Positions 6,896 to 6,999 of a DNA stretch of 6,999 nt are shown piece after piece. A model generated the notes under the pieces. That model saw only the letters and a program-made list of their open reading frames with translations. It searched no databases and was not told where the DNA came from. Origin of the DNA: Fibrobacteraceae bacterium (lineage in GTDB: Bacteria; Fibrobacterota; Fibrobacteria; Fibrobacterales; Fibrobacteraceae); NCBI GenBank assembly GCA_021443045.1, contig JABUUT010000070.1:14778-21776 (forward strand), given 5' to 3'. Each line of letters opens with the position of its first letter. Positions within the stretch are counted from its first letter, which is position 1. The translations under genes and the position numbers were made by a program.

Positions 6896-6931
6896 ATATT
6901 ACACAGAAATATAATTAAAAAAATGTAATAT
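6896..6931 (-). promoter_or_regulatory. AT-rich upstream region with an 8-bp inverted repeat and candidate -10 box
   Basis: Region 6883-6999 contains no gene. ATATTACA (6896-6903) and TGTAATAT (6924-6931) form a perfect 8-bp inverted repeat with a 20-base AT-rich spacer. Read on the minus strand, the arm nearest the gene contains TAATAT (6901-6896), a good -10 match about 30 bases before the ATG at 6865. This would give a leader of roughly 25 bases carrying the ribosome-binding site. No good -35 hexamer sits at 16-18 bases; only T-rich sequence is there, so an activator or a non-standard promoter is possible. The repeat could be an operator overlapping the promoter. This is inference from position and symmetry only, and AT-rich DNA gives such repeats by chance. 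Confidence 0.35.
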
Positions 6932-6999
6932 ATAAGTATCGTTTGCAATTTTTGGTACATCTCAAAAAGTGCGAGAAAAAAGTGATGCACAAAATTTTG

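Noticed and set aside
1..6999. Defence system, CRISPR array, mobile element or other new system
   Set aside because: All coding space is taken by four recognisable enzymes and one gene end. No array-like repeats, transposase, terminal inverted repeats or tRNA-like sequence were seen.

Overview
The window looks like a piece of chromosome from a plant-polysaccharide-degrading bacterium, most likely of the Fibrobacter group. This is an inference from three things. Two secreted multidomain family 43 glycoside hydrolases share a basic C-terminal tail module of the sorting-domain kind seen in Fibrobacterota and Bacteroidota. The intergenic DNA is AT-rich, and ribosome-binding sites are present at some genes and absent at others. 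I cannot confirm the species without a search.

Layout from left to right: the last codons of an unidentified + strand gene end at 56 and are followed by a strong intrinsic terminator (75-108). All four complete genes lie on the minus strand and read right to left. Transcription probably begins in the AT-rich region right of 6865. It runs through a secreted arabinanase-like GH43 enzyme with two predicted carbohydrate-binding domains (6865-4847), then a secreted XynD-like GH43 enzyme with a ricin-type trefoil domain (4827-3244), then citramalate synthase cimA (3180-1456), then histidinol dehydrogenase hisD (1452-163). The gaps are 19, 63 and 3 bases.

The gene set is two functional pairs. The two GH43 enzymes should act outside the cell on arabinose-containing hemicellulose or pectin (arabinan and arabinoxylan side chains). 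Their common tail suggests the same export or anchoring route. CimA makes (R)-citramalate from pyruvate and acetyl-CoA, the entry to threonine-independent isoleucine synthesis. HisD carries out the last two oxidations of histidine synthesis. The cimA-hisD pair is tightly packed, with the hisD ribosome-binding site lying mostly inside the cimA 3' end, so the two are probably co-translated although they serve different pathways. No strong terminator separates the GH43 pair from cimA, but a short near-perfect direct repeat lies in that 63-base gap.

I see no RNA genes, CRISPR array, insertion sequence, phage gene or defence system, and no gene-free stretch longer than about 130 bases. The window reads as ordinary housekeeping plus carbohydrate-degradation content. 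The points most worth a second look are the shared C-terminal tail, the domain architectures of the two GH43 enzymes, the cimA-hisD coupling, and the small repeats in the two upstream regions.
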